A DNA stretch of 64,000 bases from Heliopora coerulea (taxonomy: Eukaryota; Cnidaria; Anthozoa; Scleralcyonacea; Helioporidae): positions 62,001-126,000 of the forward strand of contig JASJOG010000523.1 of the NCBI GenBank assembly GCA_030142905.1, in the 5' to 3' direction. Below the pieces are notes generated by a model that saw nothing but the letters and a program-made list of their open reading frames with translations, was not told where the DNA came from and did no database searches. Position numbers and translations under genes: made by a program. Positions 9,655 to 20,944 of the stretch are shown one piece after another (positions within the stretch are counted from its first letter, which is position 1; every line of letters begins with the position of its first letter).

Positions 9655-12060
9655 CAACAACAACAACAAACAACAGTCGTTTTACGGCCGTTTTGCCCGC
9701 TTACGCAGGGGTTGGCCGGCGACTCTATACAGCAGCCTCCTCCACCTCTCCCTATCCTTCACATCTTCCCTTTTCAACCCGCGCTCTCTCATGTCCCTTT
9801 CCGCCGCCTGGCTCCATGTCATTCTCGGCCTTTCCCGTGCACTCTTACCTTCCACCTCAAATGACATGATCTTTTTCACCCAATCATCATCATCCTTCCG
9901 CAGCACATGTCCCAACCATCTTAACCTATTCCTTTTCACAGCGTCAGACATTGACTCAATCCCCATTCTTTCCCTCAGCTCAGCACTCGGCACTCTATCC
10001 CTCAGCGATACACCACACATCCATCTTACCATCCTCATCTTCGTACGTTCCAATCTTCCACTCTGCTCCGCCGTCATGGCCCACGTTTGACTTCCATATA
10101 CCATAGCATTCCTCACACATGTCACATACAGCTTCCCCTTCAGTTAAAATGACACTTCCTTCCTTGTCAAGATCCCTGATAACTCCTTAAACTTCCTCCA
10201 CGCGCAACGCAACCGTGCCACGGATGCGGAATTCGTTCCTCCAACCCCATTCAGCATATCACCTGGGTAATAACAGGCCCTCCCTAACGTCGTGCGTCAG
10301 CGCCTCCATCACAACCACAAACTGTATTGGACTCTGGCCCGACCCCTGATGTACCTCAGCCTTCACCTCAAACTCCTCACAGTTTCCATGCTTTGTTTTC
10401 ACCATTGTGCTCGCTTTCTTATACATTATCATCACTGCTTTCACCAACCATTCTTCAACCTCCAGCTTCCTCAATGCCCACCTAACCATTTCTCTTGGTA
10501 TCCTATCAAATGCCTTCTCCAGATCCACAAATGCATAATACAATGGTTTCTTTTTTGTCATATTTATAGGTAGTGCTACTCCGGTTTGGTGGCCAGCAAA
10601 AGGTACATACAAGTTGTTAGAAGACATTTCTTAATTGAAGATTAAAATAGAGTCACCAGGTATTTCCCCTAGATTTAGGGGTCACCGGATATCTCCCTGA
10701 TAAATAAAAATTAAAACAAGGTCACTGGGTATCTCCCTTGAAAGAGTCACCAGATATCTCTCCAAGACTTTTCTTGAACACGGTAATGACCGAGATAAGA
10801 TCATAAACTAAGATTATAAGACTAAAACAGGGTACCGGATATCTCCCCAAGAAAGATATGGGGTCACCGGGTATCTCTCTGAGAATTAATACTAAACGGG
10901 GTCACCGGGTATCTCCCCCTATGTAAGAGGTCACCGGGTATCTCCCCAGAAACTTCTCCTGCATCTGTCGTACCACAAAGATCCTGTCTGTCGTCCCCTT
11001 ACCTGGCATAAATCCAAACTGCATGCCATTGATATTTACTTTCCCTTTCAACCTTCTCTCCAGAACCCTCTCAAATACATTCGTCCCGTGTTCTAACAAC
11101 TTTATTGCCCTATGTGCCCCACACTCCAATGGGTCACCTTTCCTCTTGTAAATGGGTAAAAGGGTACTCAGCTGTCAGTCCCTCGGTAATATTTCCTCGT
11201 CCACTACCATATTGCAGATATTCGCCCCTGCCTGACCAGCTGCACGGATAATCTCACCCAACAATTCCGTCGGACCACCTGCCTTCCTACTTTTCATCTG
11301 CCCTATCGCCTTCTCTACTTCCATCTCTGTGATAAGCTCTCTTGGTCCTTCAACTATCCCACATTCTACAATTCCATCCCAATCATTCTCTGCATTCAAT
11401 AGTTGCTCCATATATTCCCTCCATCTCTTCTTTATCATCTCCAGTTTCACAACTATATTTCCACTCTCATCCTTCAGGCAGTTCACTCCAACCATATCCT
11501 GCCTTTCCTTCGCCATCTGCTTTGCTATCTTGAACACAGATTTCTGTCCTTCTTATGTGTTGAGGTTTCCTCTTAATCTCTTTCTCTCCCACTGCTGGGC
11601 CTGAGCAACTGCTTTCTTTGCAATCTTCTTTGCTGCTACATACTACTTCAGTACTGCCTTTTCTACAGCAGTACCCTTTGCCCGACACCACGCCTCGTTC
11701 ATCTTCTTCTCAACCTCTTCATTCCACCACCATGTTTGGACATGCCTTGGTGGTCCTTTTGTCTATCCACATGCCTCGCTTGTTGCATTCAATAAACAAT
11801 CTCTTGCCTTCTCCCATACCACATTCACATCACCCTCCCCTACTTCTCCCAGAACCAGTTTATCCTGGAATTGCCTTCGCACATTGTCATCATTCAGCCT
11901 CCACACATTACTCCCCGCTTGAAATTTCCTCCCTCGGGCTTTCGCAGCACTCCTCACCTTCATATCGGCCAGTATCAGATGGCCAGTACATACCTGCCCT
12001 ATCTACAGCACCTACCTACAAAGGTACTGGACATCCATACATCAGTACATAGATGCATAC
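9655..12060 (-). mobile_element. Decayed non-LTR retrotransposon, 5'-truncated (RTE-like)
   Basis: Reading on the - strand, the end of an endonuclease region (HLILADMKVRS near 11990-11955) is followed by linker (11537-11175), reverse transcriptase (11129-10259) and the C-terminal region (10125-9682). The 3' end is a TTG-rich tail (CAACAACAACAAA on + at 9657-9669), typical of RTE-type LINEs. RT blocks visible are QFGFMPGKGTTDRIFVVRQ, then YYAFVDLEKAFDRIPREMVR, then a degraded VHQGSGQSP. The YADD catalytic box is missing: the text passes from the GLL after motif 5 to unrelated sequence near 10255. A minisatellite splits the RT at 10645-10950. The C-terminal YGSQTWAMTAEQSGRLE block is well preserved. 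The clade assignment is tentative. The element is absent from copy B. Confidence 0.85.
10645..10950. repeat. Minisatellite inside the LINE RT domain
   Basis: About eight degenerate copies of GTCACCGGGTATCTCCCC occur at roughly 30-45 bp spacing (near 10650, 10681, 10711, 10747, 10831, 10863, 10899 and 10929), with variants such as GTCACCAGATATCTCTCC. The array lies exactly between the RT blocks RQMQEKF and PLYYAFVDLEKAF, so it grew within, or was inserted into, the former coding sequence. Confidence 0.75.
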
Positions 12061-12175
12061 ATATTGTCGCGAGCGAGGATCCAGGCCGGAATCTCAATTT
12101 AAGAACAAATATTAATGCCCAGCAAAGTACACGCAATAAGGCCATGATTTGTAAAAGAAATAAGTTTATTAACAA

Positions 12176-12210
12176 GACTAACGTTTCGTTGCGTCTCGCA
12201 ACATCATCAG
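12176..12210 (-). ncRNA. Hammerhead-ribozyme-like motif in the PLE 3' region
   Basis: On the - strand the order is CTGATGA, then a 6-bp stem with a 3-base loop (GTTGCG AGA CGCAAC), then GAAA, then CGTTAGTC. That is the arrangement of a type I hammerhead with a very short helix III and a GUC cleavage triplet. Hammerhead motifs are known from PLE terminal repeats. One T lies unpaired between CTGATGA and helix II, and helix I is weak, so activity is uncertain. Related but degraded motifs lie near 32540-32575, 33870-33905 and 40693-40725. Confidence 0.5.
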
Positions 12211-12309
12211 AGTATGAATAAATTAAACGAGTATTGTATTTACAAGGTTAGAGATATAAAGTAGGTGTTATATTACAAGATGTATGGGAAACGGAAATGG
12301 ATAGAGCGG

Positions 12310-13929
12310 TTAAAATAGAGAGAGAGGAACAGAGCTTAGATTGGCATTCAAGGAAGGTTTAAGTTTAGAAATAATAAGACTTTCTCTTACCAAAAGTTGA
12401 GATGCAGAAGAACAGGAGGATAGGATTTTGAAGTCGTTGAGTGATGTAGTGTGGCCAGTTTCAGTGAGATGAGTTAAAACGCTGGAAGGTGATGGGTTAA
12501 GAAGCTTTTTACCTGTCAAGGCAGAGACTCCTAGATGATCAGAGGCTCGTGTATGTAAGTGGCGGGTCATTTGGCCCACATACAATGCGGAGCAGCATCG
12601 ACACGTGTAAGAATAAACGACACGAGACCTCAGAACCTTAGGAGTCCTGTCCTTAAAGTTGAAAAGATGAGCAAGTCGCTTGCCTGGTTGAAAAACAAAA
12701 CGAATTCTAATGTGAGGGTAAGCTGAGGAGCACAGTTTTAAAATTTTAGTGCGGATTTGAGAGTGATAACCAGTGAAGGGAATAGAAAAGTATAAGACCT
12801 TTTTGGGGACTGTGTGAAGGACTGGTTTGGATGTGAAGGTTTTGTCCAAGAAAAGAGAAACGCATTTGTCAAATAAATGGATAGGAAAGCCATTGGTTTT
12901 AAAGATATTTTTTAACATTTCAAGTTCTTTGTGGAAATTTTCATAACTAGAGCAGATGTTGAAACAGCGATGGAGTAGTGAAAGAATTAGGCCTTGTTTG
13001 TAAGTGAAAGGTATGAAGCTGTGAAAATTTGTGAAAAGACCAGTGAATGTGGGTTTACGATAAACGGAAGTAGTAAAAGTGCCGTTATGACGGGTGATGT
13101 CAATGTCGAGAAAAGGTAATGAGCGGTTGGATTCAGTTTCAAAAGTAAAGTTTATATTTGGATGTTGACGGTTAAGGAAATTAAGAAACAAGGGAATGTG
13201 ATCAGGGGAACGGAAAAGTAGAAAACAATCATCAACATATCTACGATAGTAACTGGGCTTGAAGTTGGAAGGACAATTATCAAGCCAAGATTTTTCATGA
13301 GAGGATAAGAAGATGTCTGCAAAAAGAGGTCCAAGGGGAGAACCCATGGCGACTCCATCAATTTGTTCGTACAGAGAGCCATTAAAAATAAAGTGGCAGT
13401 CCTTAACAGAAAAATGTAGAAGCTTTTTAAATTCCTCACGGGAAAAACCATGAAAATGGGTGTCAGTGTGAAATAAACGGCCAAGAATTAAGTTAATGGT
13501 TTCGTCAAGTGGTAAGTTGATAAAACGTGAAGTGATATCGAAACTGGCCATGACTAGATGATCGGTATGAAAATTTAGATTAAGTATTTCCTGAACAAAA
13601 GAGAAAGAGTCACTCACCATGTAAGCACCAGAAGCGATGAGACGAAGAAGGGGAACGAGAAATTTAGCACTATTATAAGAATGCGTATTAACAGAGGATA
13701 AAATAGGCCTAAGGGGAATGTTACTTTTATGTATTTTAGGTAGTTCGTAGAGAATGCCAATTTGAGAGCCAGTGGGAAAGAGTTTTTCGTAAGTTGTCTG
13801 TGTGATGCTTTTGGATTTCTTCAGCCTGCGTAGGAAGTGTTCGATTTTGTTTTCTCGTTGTAATGTGAGCTTGGTGGGATCGTCATGCAAGAGTCTAAAT
13901 TTATTAGTGTCAGTTAGGATATCTTCCAT
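12310..13929 (-). CDS. PLE reverse transcriptase with C-terminal GIY-YIG endonuclease (N-terminus missing)
   Basis: The open frame is 539 aa. It starts at MEDILTDTNKF, which is an internal position of the family. The true N-terminus lies upstream (to about 14275) but is interrupted by a stop and shifts. RT blocks: PKIHKSNIPLRPILSSVN (about residues 65-83), motif A in MASFDITSRFINLPLDE (about 127-143), DGVAMGSPLGPLFADIF (about 190-206), and the YYRRYVDD catalytic box (about 227-234). The C-terminal GIY-YIG nuclease shows VVYSYTCRCCSALYVGQMTR and the later HLTETGHT. This enzyme copies PLE RNA and nicks the target. It is the best-preserved PLE ORF in the window. Motif A reads SRF where SLF is usual. 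Confidence 0.9.
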   Translation of the reverse strand: MEDILTDTNKFRLLHDDPTKLTLQRENKIEHFLRRLKKSKSITQTTYEKLFPTGSQIGILYELPKIHKSNIPLRPILSSVNTHSYNSAKFLVPLLRLIASGAYMVSDSFSFVQEILNLNFHTDHLVMASFDITSRFINLPLDETINLILGRLFHTDTHFHGFSREEFKKLLHFSVKDCHFIFNGSLYEQIDGVAMGSPLGPLFADIFLSSHEKSWLDNCPSNFKPSYYRRYVDDCFLLFRSPDHIPLFLNFLNRQHPNINFTFETESNRSLPFLDIDITRHNGTFTTSVYRKPTFTGLFTNFHSFIPFTYKQGLILSLLHRCFNICSSYENFHKELEMLKNIFKTNGFPIHLFDKCVSLFLDKTFTSKPVLHTVPKKVLYFSIPFTGYHSQIRTKILKLCSSAYPHIRIRFVFQPGKRLAHLFNFKDRTPKVLRSRVVYSYTCRCCSALYVGQMTRHLHTRASDHLGVSALTGKKLLNPSPSSVLTHLTETGHTTSLNDFKILSSCSSASQLLVRESLIISKLKPSLNANLSSVPLSLF

Positions 13930-14275
13930 TTTCTTCTTCTAATGATTCTTAACTAGGATGACAAGTCCATTACCTTTGTCCGGCTTCGTGATAATAATAT
14001 TATTATCATTTCTTAAGTCATTTAGCACTTTGAGTTCCTCATCGGAGAATGCGAAGCTCGGTCGGTGATAGCTTCTTAGTCCGGAAAGCGCTGTCTTTCA
14101 ACTTGGTCTTGATATAAAGTCGGGATAGAGTCTTGAAGAAGGTCCGATGGGTTCTAGTTTTAGTTTTCGATAAAAGAGTTCGAAAGGAGTGAGTAAATTA
14201 CAGTGGTCGAGTCTTTTTGGAGGAATGCAGAAGTTTAAACCTCTTGAAAGGATCTCCTTTTCTTACATAAATATA

Positions 14276-14647
14276 TACATACAAATGTACGTGCATTATT
14301 TGCATACACACCATCTCAGTGTGCATTTACGCCACCCTCCAAGGCTATCCTCTGCTGGAATATAATGTTATATGACAGATACATGTATTTACGTTATACT
14401 TTTCGTAAAATAACTTTATCTGTTAATACTTCAACATCCAGTGCTCATCCCTGTGACGAGTAAAATCGTCTGGCGTCAGTTCATTCATTCGTATGTATTT
14501 CTTTTGATTTAGTGGTAAGTGACCTTAGCTATCAAGCCACGTTATTTTCTAGCTGACAATTTTTATTTTTGTTTTTGTTTTTTCGCTTTACAAAATTGCA
14601 GCTACAGATCAAACAACAAACTACTCACGTGATCCTCCGTAACTCAG
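14276..14647 (+). other. Intron tail before the PNP exon, copy A; no gene seen
   Basis: Short unique sequence lies between the PLE and the PNP exon. It has simple ATATATACATAC text near 14270-14290 and ends at the acceptor CTCAG before 14648, matching the acceptor at 38747 in copy B. Confidence 0.5.
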
Positions 14648-15254
14648 GATTACAGTTCCAAAGCTGAAGGATCTGCAGGGACCTTCCAAATCGTGGGAAT
14701 TTGCTCAATTCCCTACAGATGTTTTGCTATTGAGAGTGGAAGATGATGAATTCTTAGCCCGCTATTTCTACCTTTACAATTTGTACAGGAGTCATACCAA
14801 AGGTCTTGGACGTGTGTAATTTGAAGAAATAGACGACAGTCAGGATAAGGTAAGAATCTTCTTGATTATATGCTGTTGAGGCTCCATCAAAGCTGGTGCT
14901 TCGCACAATGTTGTGAGAAATGTTGTGGACTGTCTGAAACCTAAGGTCGTACTTTTAGTTGGCTTTCGTGATGGGCTCAACATCGGGCTAGGAAAGGTTG
15001 GCTATGTGGTGATATCAGGAAAGCTTTGAACAGTTGGTGACAAACAAATTAATAATGATCGAGAACAATGGTGTGGTAACACAGTGAATGTAAGCAAGAA
15101 TGTTGAAGACCTTATAGTACATGAGATACATGTACAGAGATTCATCGTGGTACTGAAATCGGAACTAGTCCAGAGCTCGTGAATTATCCCCAAAAGAGTG
15201 AGGAACTTCTTAAACAGTTCCTTGGAGCACCTCCAAACAAACTCGACTGGCAAG
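14648..15254 (+). pseudogene. PNP_UDP (nucleoside-phosphorylase-like) domain exon, copy A
   Basis: In-frame blocks are VPKLKDLQGPSKSWEFAQ, FPTDVLLLRVEDDEFLARYF, HNVVRNVVDCLKPKVVLLVG and SGPELVN-like remnants. They match the N-terminal two thirds of a PNP_UDP_1 domain of the kind I associate with coral NLR/death-domain proteins. The family cleaves or phosphorolyses nucleosides; here activity cannot be assumed. Lesions: TAA at 14817-14819 after KGLGRV, a TGA in CC*GSIKAG, a TGA after SGKL, and a frame change in the last quarter. Acceptor is CTCAG before 14648; donor is GGCAAG then GTCATA at 15255. The equivalent exon in copy B has different stops. Confidence 0.75.
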
Positions 15255-16058
15255 GTCATAAATATTTGAAAACGTCCAGTAATCCAAATATGCTTTCAAT
15301 GGAAAAACGATATTTTATCGCATTTAAGACCTTGATTTAGGTGGTTTCCTTAGGGATCACCATTGTAGGTCCTCATTTCCGGATCATTTTAATTGCTCTT
15401 CGGAGGTTGACCGAAAATGGCCCTGGCATCGGCCGGTTGACTGTATAATCTGATTTCCGCGTTTCAAACACCTTATTATTCATTTGGAGTGTAATTTATG
15501 CATCCAAATGTTGTAGTGAAGAATTTTTTCTTATACTATTTTGTAACTCGAAATAATAGCTTTTGTCACAGTCAAAATATGGTCTGAAACTTATTTACGA
15601 CATGTATTTGTGGTAATGAGAGATATATTTATGTACATGGTGAATTGTAGTAGCTAGTCGCTTTTTGCATGAACAAGTAATGAAGTAAAGACAGTCGGAG
15701 AAAATCTACACAAACTGTCAAAATCCAAGGCGATTTGATAGATTACGATCGCGAGCTCTGACAAACGTCAAAGTGGATCAAGCTGCGACTCAGAAGAGTG
15801 ACGATTTTTTCGATACAACTCAACGGTTATAACGTCTCGCTTGTTGTCGTAAGGCTGTGGGTTATATTCTGGAGTCAACAGGCTTAGAAATCGTTTTTTT
15901 CTAAAATATACAATTGAAGCACATTTACAACCGTCTTTTACAATGTGATATCTCATTACTCACATTCACCGCTCAAAACTTGCAATCAGTGATTTCAATG
16001 CTCGTTGGTAGAACTAATTGAATCTTATAAATAACATTTCGTTTTGCTTTTTTTTGAG
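15255..16058 (+). other. Intron of copy A, no gene seen
   Basis: It aligns with 40826-41554 of copy B, including TTGACCGAAAATGG (15409) and the block before the acceptor. No ORF is conserved between copies. Copy B carries a PLE near the start of this intron that copy A lacks. Confidence 0.55.
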
Positions 16059-16278
16059 GTATTTTTTCCAACTATTGATTGTGAATTAGAGTGGACTATC
16101 ATCAAAGGAATATTACATTTTACTGATGGTAGCGAATATGAGAGAAAAATGGTGGAAATCATTTGCCAGAATCATGGCGGCTTCTGTTGTGCAGAATATT
16201 TTGAAAGAGACCAATATTGTCAATAACTGGGCACTATATGAAGACTCTCTAACATGTTTTCAAGGAAAGGCGAAAAAG
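16059..16278 (+). pseudogene. PNP_UDP C-terminal exon, copy A
   Basis: It begins with a frame reading TIDCELEWTIIKGILHFTDG, the PNP region around the conserved nucleoside-binding loop (copy B reads VITKGISPLADGSE). After an A-run at 16145-16149 the reading must shift by one base to continue as WWKSFARIMAASVVQNILK, then NNWALYEDSLTCF. The donor GTACGT starts at 16279. Copy B needs the same shift at the same run. The acceptor is also displaced relative to B (TTTTGAG versus TTTTAG). One base is missing near TGTTTTCAAGG relative to copy B. Confidence 0.72.
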
Positions 16279-18965
16279 GTACGTTAAGTCAATTTTTATA
16301 TACTGTATGTATATTGAACTACTATGAATGCAAGGTTAAAGAATTAGAGGAAAGGCAAAAAGGGAATACTTCACTGGAGCCACTGAAGTCGGAAAATTGT
16401 GTGGAAAACTATTAAAAACTAGAAATGAGTCCTCTAAAGCTATAGCGATAATAAGAAAAAGAGAACAATGGCTTATTAAAACAAGAGCATCAGTTGTAGT
16501 GATGACAATTTGAAATATTCTTTTATGTCTTTCTAAATCTGTTTTTCCGCCCTTGTTTTTGAGTCAATGATTCAAAGCAGCTATATGTATTTGGTTCTTA
16601 ACGAGATTAGAAAGGTTGGCGAAAGGTACACATAAAAGAACATTTGAATAGGTCATTTCCGAATCACATTTTTTGGTTTGAAAACGAGGTTTGCGGATGA
16701 ACTCTTCATACGGAAATATATTCTTGTTGGCAATGAATGAAATCTAATTGAATAAAAAGTTTCGCTCCAGATGTCGTTTTCAAACAAGCGAAAAAGGTAA
16801 TTCGAAAATAGCGTATTGACAACCATCATTAATAAGGACGATACCTGGACGTTCGTTAAGCTCAAACGCTCAAGTAAACGATTTCTTTGTCCCAGACGGT
16901 AATCGAATTCCCATCCTTTTGACGAGCGTCGAAACGCTCTAACCGCTGAGCTACAGGCACAGGGACTCAGATGGTGAGCTAAGGTGCATGTTCAGGGCAT
17001 GTACAGTACTGCTTATGGGCAGCAATAATTTGCTTATAATGTGAACGAATGAGCGTCTTGCCAGTCACTACAAGTTTGCCGGTTAAATGCCTGTGTGAGG
17101 CCCAAAAAATCGCTTTTTGTGGGTTTGAATTTGACGTAGGTCCACGTATCGTCCTTGGTATCACCAACATCACATATCAGTTTAGTGCAACATTCATCGC
17201 ATTTTTGATAAGGCTTATTAAAATGGTGAAATTACAGCAGAACACAACTAGATAGCATGAAATACCATTTCAGTACCTCGAAACTAACATGAATTACTTG
17301 GCGGATGTCTTTTAATAAGAAAAACTTATAACCAGAGAAAACCTGGCATTCATCATAACAAATTTATGGCAACATCTGGTGAATGGGTACTGAACATTTT
17401 TTATTTGAGATTCTGAGAGGACAATGCGAGATCGAAATTTTCGAAGCGAAATCCACCGGTCTAAGTTGGAGGAAAATGCAACCGAAGATAAAATTTTGTT
17501 GATAAAAACTTTATGATTCAGTGTTATGAACTTTTGAGTGGGCAAGAAAATCCTTTCTATCGTTGTCTCAGTCATGTGTACTCTTACATGTTCGTGGTGT
17601 CATGATCTTCACGTACATTCTTCGTTGAGTGTTGGAAAGATTGAACCGTTTGCATCAAAACAGCTGTGATTCGTCTACTTTGAGAATCGTGTTAAAATCA
17701 GACCCGTTGCTTGGGGACGATCGGAGGCATCAGCCAATTTTACCTATGGATTTGATTTCAAGCTCCGTTCTCAATATTCTTGATGTAACCATGATACTTT
17801 GACTTTGTCTATATCTGTTTATTTAAATCAAACCATCAAACGAGTGAAACCATATACGAATAATATAATGCAAACCGAAAACTTGACTGATTCCTTTCTG
17901 CTGAGTTGCTGTTTTTAGACTGAATCAGTTCACATGGAGAAACTGCTTAGCGGAAGCAAAAGCTCTATTATACTTGTTGTGTTTACTTTTGTTAAAGTCG
18001 TACTCTTTTCAACAAAGCAACTTCGTGGTCTCATGCTAAACAAGTGGACTTAAATAAGCCAAAGTGTACTTTTAGGATGTGTTTCTGTGAGAACCGGAAT
18101 TATTGTCATCCTGGGGCGAACGTTTCTTGTTGAAAACATCCCAGGAAGAACTCATTTAACCACGGAATTAAATGGCTAACTCCGTCTTTTTCAACCAACA
18201 TGTTGCTGGTAATGGCTAGTGGGACCTAGGGGCGTAGGTAACCCGTTGTTTGTCCTGCTCAATCTCCCCTAATATTGTATTCTTTGAAAAATTGCCCGAA
18301 TTTAATTTGAGGCTGAATCAGACCATGTACGGTGTAGCCTCACCTTCTCAGACCTATTACGTATATTAAATATAAAGCAGAAACAGAAAGGATTTACCAA
18401 ACCAAATTTTACCCGAAATTTAGTGCTTTAACTGTCTATTTTTGCCCAAATTTTCAAATATTTTAAAAACTTGAAAGGGGATGTCCACAGCCCACACTCT
18501 TCGTAAACTACAAACCTGATGCAACCCGGAGGTCCGTCCGAAGGTCAGTAATAATGACGCATTTCAACTTCAGGCAACCTTCGTTTGCGTGTGTTATCGG
18601 CATTTGCGTGGAAATCTCGCCTCATTAAGTGAGTGCCCTCGCCCGAGGGCCCTTGGTTATTGCAAGGCATTTTGCACAATACACTAAAAGATAACTAACT
18701 TCAGTTATTTTGGTTAGTAGGAAATGAAATCATCAGCTTAAGACAAGGAAAAAATGCTGATAACCATACTAAAGTCAATGAGTGGAAAATGTTTGTTGTG
18801 TGTTTACAAGATGTTCTCTCGGCTACAGCACAATTTAAGAGTAGAAAAAAACTATACTTGAATTGTGACACTGTGTCTAAAACTCATCTTCGTAATGTTA
18901 AGAGAAAAGCAAAAACAAATGTAAGAAATTGTAAGGGATGATAAACTTAATATATTTTATTTCAG
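16279..18965 (+). other. Intron of copy A, no gene seen
   Basis: It aligns discontinuously with 41778-51859 of copy B, which is much longer because of a foldback, an Academ-like element and a hairpin MITE. The sequence around 17200-17230 (TTGATAAGGCTTATT) is the empty site of the Academ-like element. A tRNA-like segment lies at 16878-16960. No exon is evident. Confidence 0.55.
16878..16960 (-). repeat. tRNA-like (SINE-type) segment
   Basis: On the - strand a box-A-like TAGCTCAGCGGTTAGAGCG is followed about 40 bases later by a decayed box B (GGGAATTCGATTACC). It is preceded by the shared flank CACCATCTGAGTC. The same arrangement recurs many times in the window (27780, 29950, 55190, 55440, 58040, 58280). 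It is a repeat-derived tRNA pseudogene, not a functional tRNA. Confidence 0.65.
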
Positions 18966-19046
18966 AGATGTTACCAACACGTAATGCGACTTCCGCAACT
19001 GTTCCTGATGGTGAACCAACAGCCAGTGGTACAACACTAATTTCAG
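18966..19046 (+). pseudogene. Linker exon of the PNP-death gene, copy A (81 bp)
   Basis: It is bounded by acceptor TTATTTCAG and donor GTAACG. Read in the phase that joins the next exon, it encodes MLPTRNATSATVPDGEPTAS and a few more residues, a low-complexity Ser/Thr/Pro linker. It starts with two bases completing a codon and ends with one base. It is thus a symmetric 27-codon exon that joins in phase to the death-domain exon (G plus AT gives Asp). Copy B keeps the same exon but its acceptor AG has become AT. Confidence 0.6.
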
Positions 19047-20944
19047 GTAACGATATCCATATTTGATTCATCTTCGTGTCTTACACGCACTAGTAATACC
19101 AGTTGAGACCAAATTGATGACCTAAGTGAAATTGGACGAAAACGTGCTAAAACGGAAGAAGAATTTTGGTATCAGCCCCTTGTCTGCGATGTATTGTACA
19201 TGCACCAGCAACATGTAGGCTCCAAAAGGTTAAAATGAATGAGAAGCCGAGGTTAAGGAAACTTTGCGTCAATTGTCAAACCTTCGATTGCCCTAGAAAC
19301 ATTTTAAGACCTTGCGTCATTGAAGTGTGCTGTTTAGGGTTCTCGAGTCCACACAACGCAAAAGTTCATCACCGAGGAACTTCATACCATATCATTTTTT
19401 CTTTTCAAACAAAAAGAATGAAAAACGCCACTATAGTCATTTTAATTATTAATTCAGCACGACGTCGACTTTGGAGCGGCTTAAGTTGCCATTTGAGTTT
19501 AACCCCTAACCATCAGGAGAACCTTGGAGGTCGAGAAGTAAACACAAAGTATTCAATACTTGACGTCAGCGATCCAACTGAACAGTGATTTTATATTGAC
19601 AACTAGATCGCTTATTTCCCTGTATTGTCACCGTCGCACAACCTTTCTTAAAGGTTCGTTTTCACTGTTCCAAGATTGTGACTGGCTGAGCTGGTAGTGT
19701 GAAATCGAGAAGCGTTTCGTCTTTCAAATACTGATCAAACAGTCTCTTTGCGATTAATCCAGGTTTGGTTGAGCTAACACTAATGCAAGTAATTTTTGAT
19801 TGGTAACGCTAAAGTTTGTGTTTATTCAGTTGATCACGTCCCATGCTGTCCAACGTGCACGGACACGGTTTAACACCTGAATGGTGTCAGGAAAAGTAAG
19901 CAAGCAGGTTATCAGGAAATTTAGGAAACAAGCAAATAATTGTGACCGTAGAATAAATTAACTAAAGACGCACGACTATATTTCCTACCTCTATAACAGG
20001 AAGAAAATTATTCATGACGTGAACTTACTGCACAGTGACTCGAGACTAGTCATATATAGCCATGAACTATTATTGCGATCACATCATGTATTTGAATTAC
20101 ACAACCAATCTCTCCTGAAGTTCAATGGCTCGACCTTTCCAGGGACCTATAATCACTTTTTGTCTTGAAATAGCTGTGGAGATAGTTTTTAAAGTTTGAG
20201 TTAAGATTCAGTTAATTCTTGGCCTCGAAATGTCCAGCCTGGCTGCTGCAACTTTTTCGGTAAAGTGAATTTTAACTGGGAGATTTTTGTACTTTTTGTG
20301 CAACATTTCCATGCTTGTCCGTTTAGGCCATTGCGAGTTTAGACCATCGAGGTCTGATTTGCTATGACATCCAATATTACTTAAAGTAAAAATTAACCAG
20401 GTAGTAGGTTTTGATTTGAATTAATTCTGAAAATGATCAGCGATAGCTTTTACAGGTCTTCCATACGTTACTTCATTTCGAGATATTCTCAGCCTATGAC
20501 GCCCGTATTAACTCGCCCGTATGATCGTTGCAAACTCGTGTATATCTTTAAGTTAATCAAACGAAATCACATGATGCTTCTGACGTGAATCTGTCACACG
20601 GAACAACCCATCGAAAGGCCTAGCTACTATTTACGTGGTAATAAATCAGTTTCCAGGTAAACTTTCTCCATCATGTAGATTATCCATTTAATGCTATACG
20701 TAGGTTAGCCAGTTAGGTATTTGTTTTTTACATTTCTTTGGCCAATACAAGTTAGAGGTTATCATTAATTTGGATATCAAATAAGTTTGTTCATCTCGAG
20801 ATCTAATTGAGGTGTGGAAGATCAGGAAACGCCATTCTAGATAATTGGGGGAGTTAATTTAAATAAAACAAACTATAAATAATTATGTATTGATGAACTA
20901 TTTAAGGTTTATTATTGTTGAATTCTTTGCTTTCATTTTGACAG
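19047..20944 (+). other. Intron of copy A, no gene seen
   Basis: It aligns with 51941-56453 of copy B, apart from the solo LTR, the 1.8 kb block and the tRNA-like foldbacks private to B. The ORF at 19166-19588 is not kept in copy B. Confidence 0.55.

Larger units (their letters stand above)
12061..14275 (-). mobile_element. Penelope-like retroelement (PLE), partial
   Basis: The element lies on the - strand. Its 3' terminal region (12061-12309) contains a hammerhead-like motif, followed upstream by an RT plus GIY-YIG ORF (13929-12310) and broken 5' coding sequence (about 14275-13930). That last part reads LKVLNDLRNDNNIIITKPDKG-like text with stops and shifts. The 3' region shares its layout with fragments at 32405-32850 and 33730-34580, so the family has several copies here. 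It directly abuts the LINE at 12060 and is absent from copy B, so it inserted after the duplication. Confidence 0.88.

Noticed and set aside
9622..10090. Pro/Ser/Leu-rich + strand proteins
   Set aside because: Antisense shadows of the LINE C-terminal region on the - strand.
10645..10950. CRISPR array
   Set aside because: Degenerate repeats with irregular spacing in a eukaryotic retroelement; no uniform spacers and no cas genes.
19166..19588. 140-codon + strand ORF
   Set aside because: Not kept in the paralogous region of copy B (52060-52560); intronic position.
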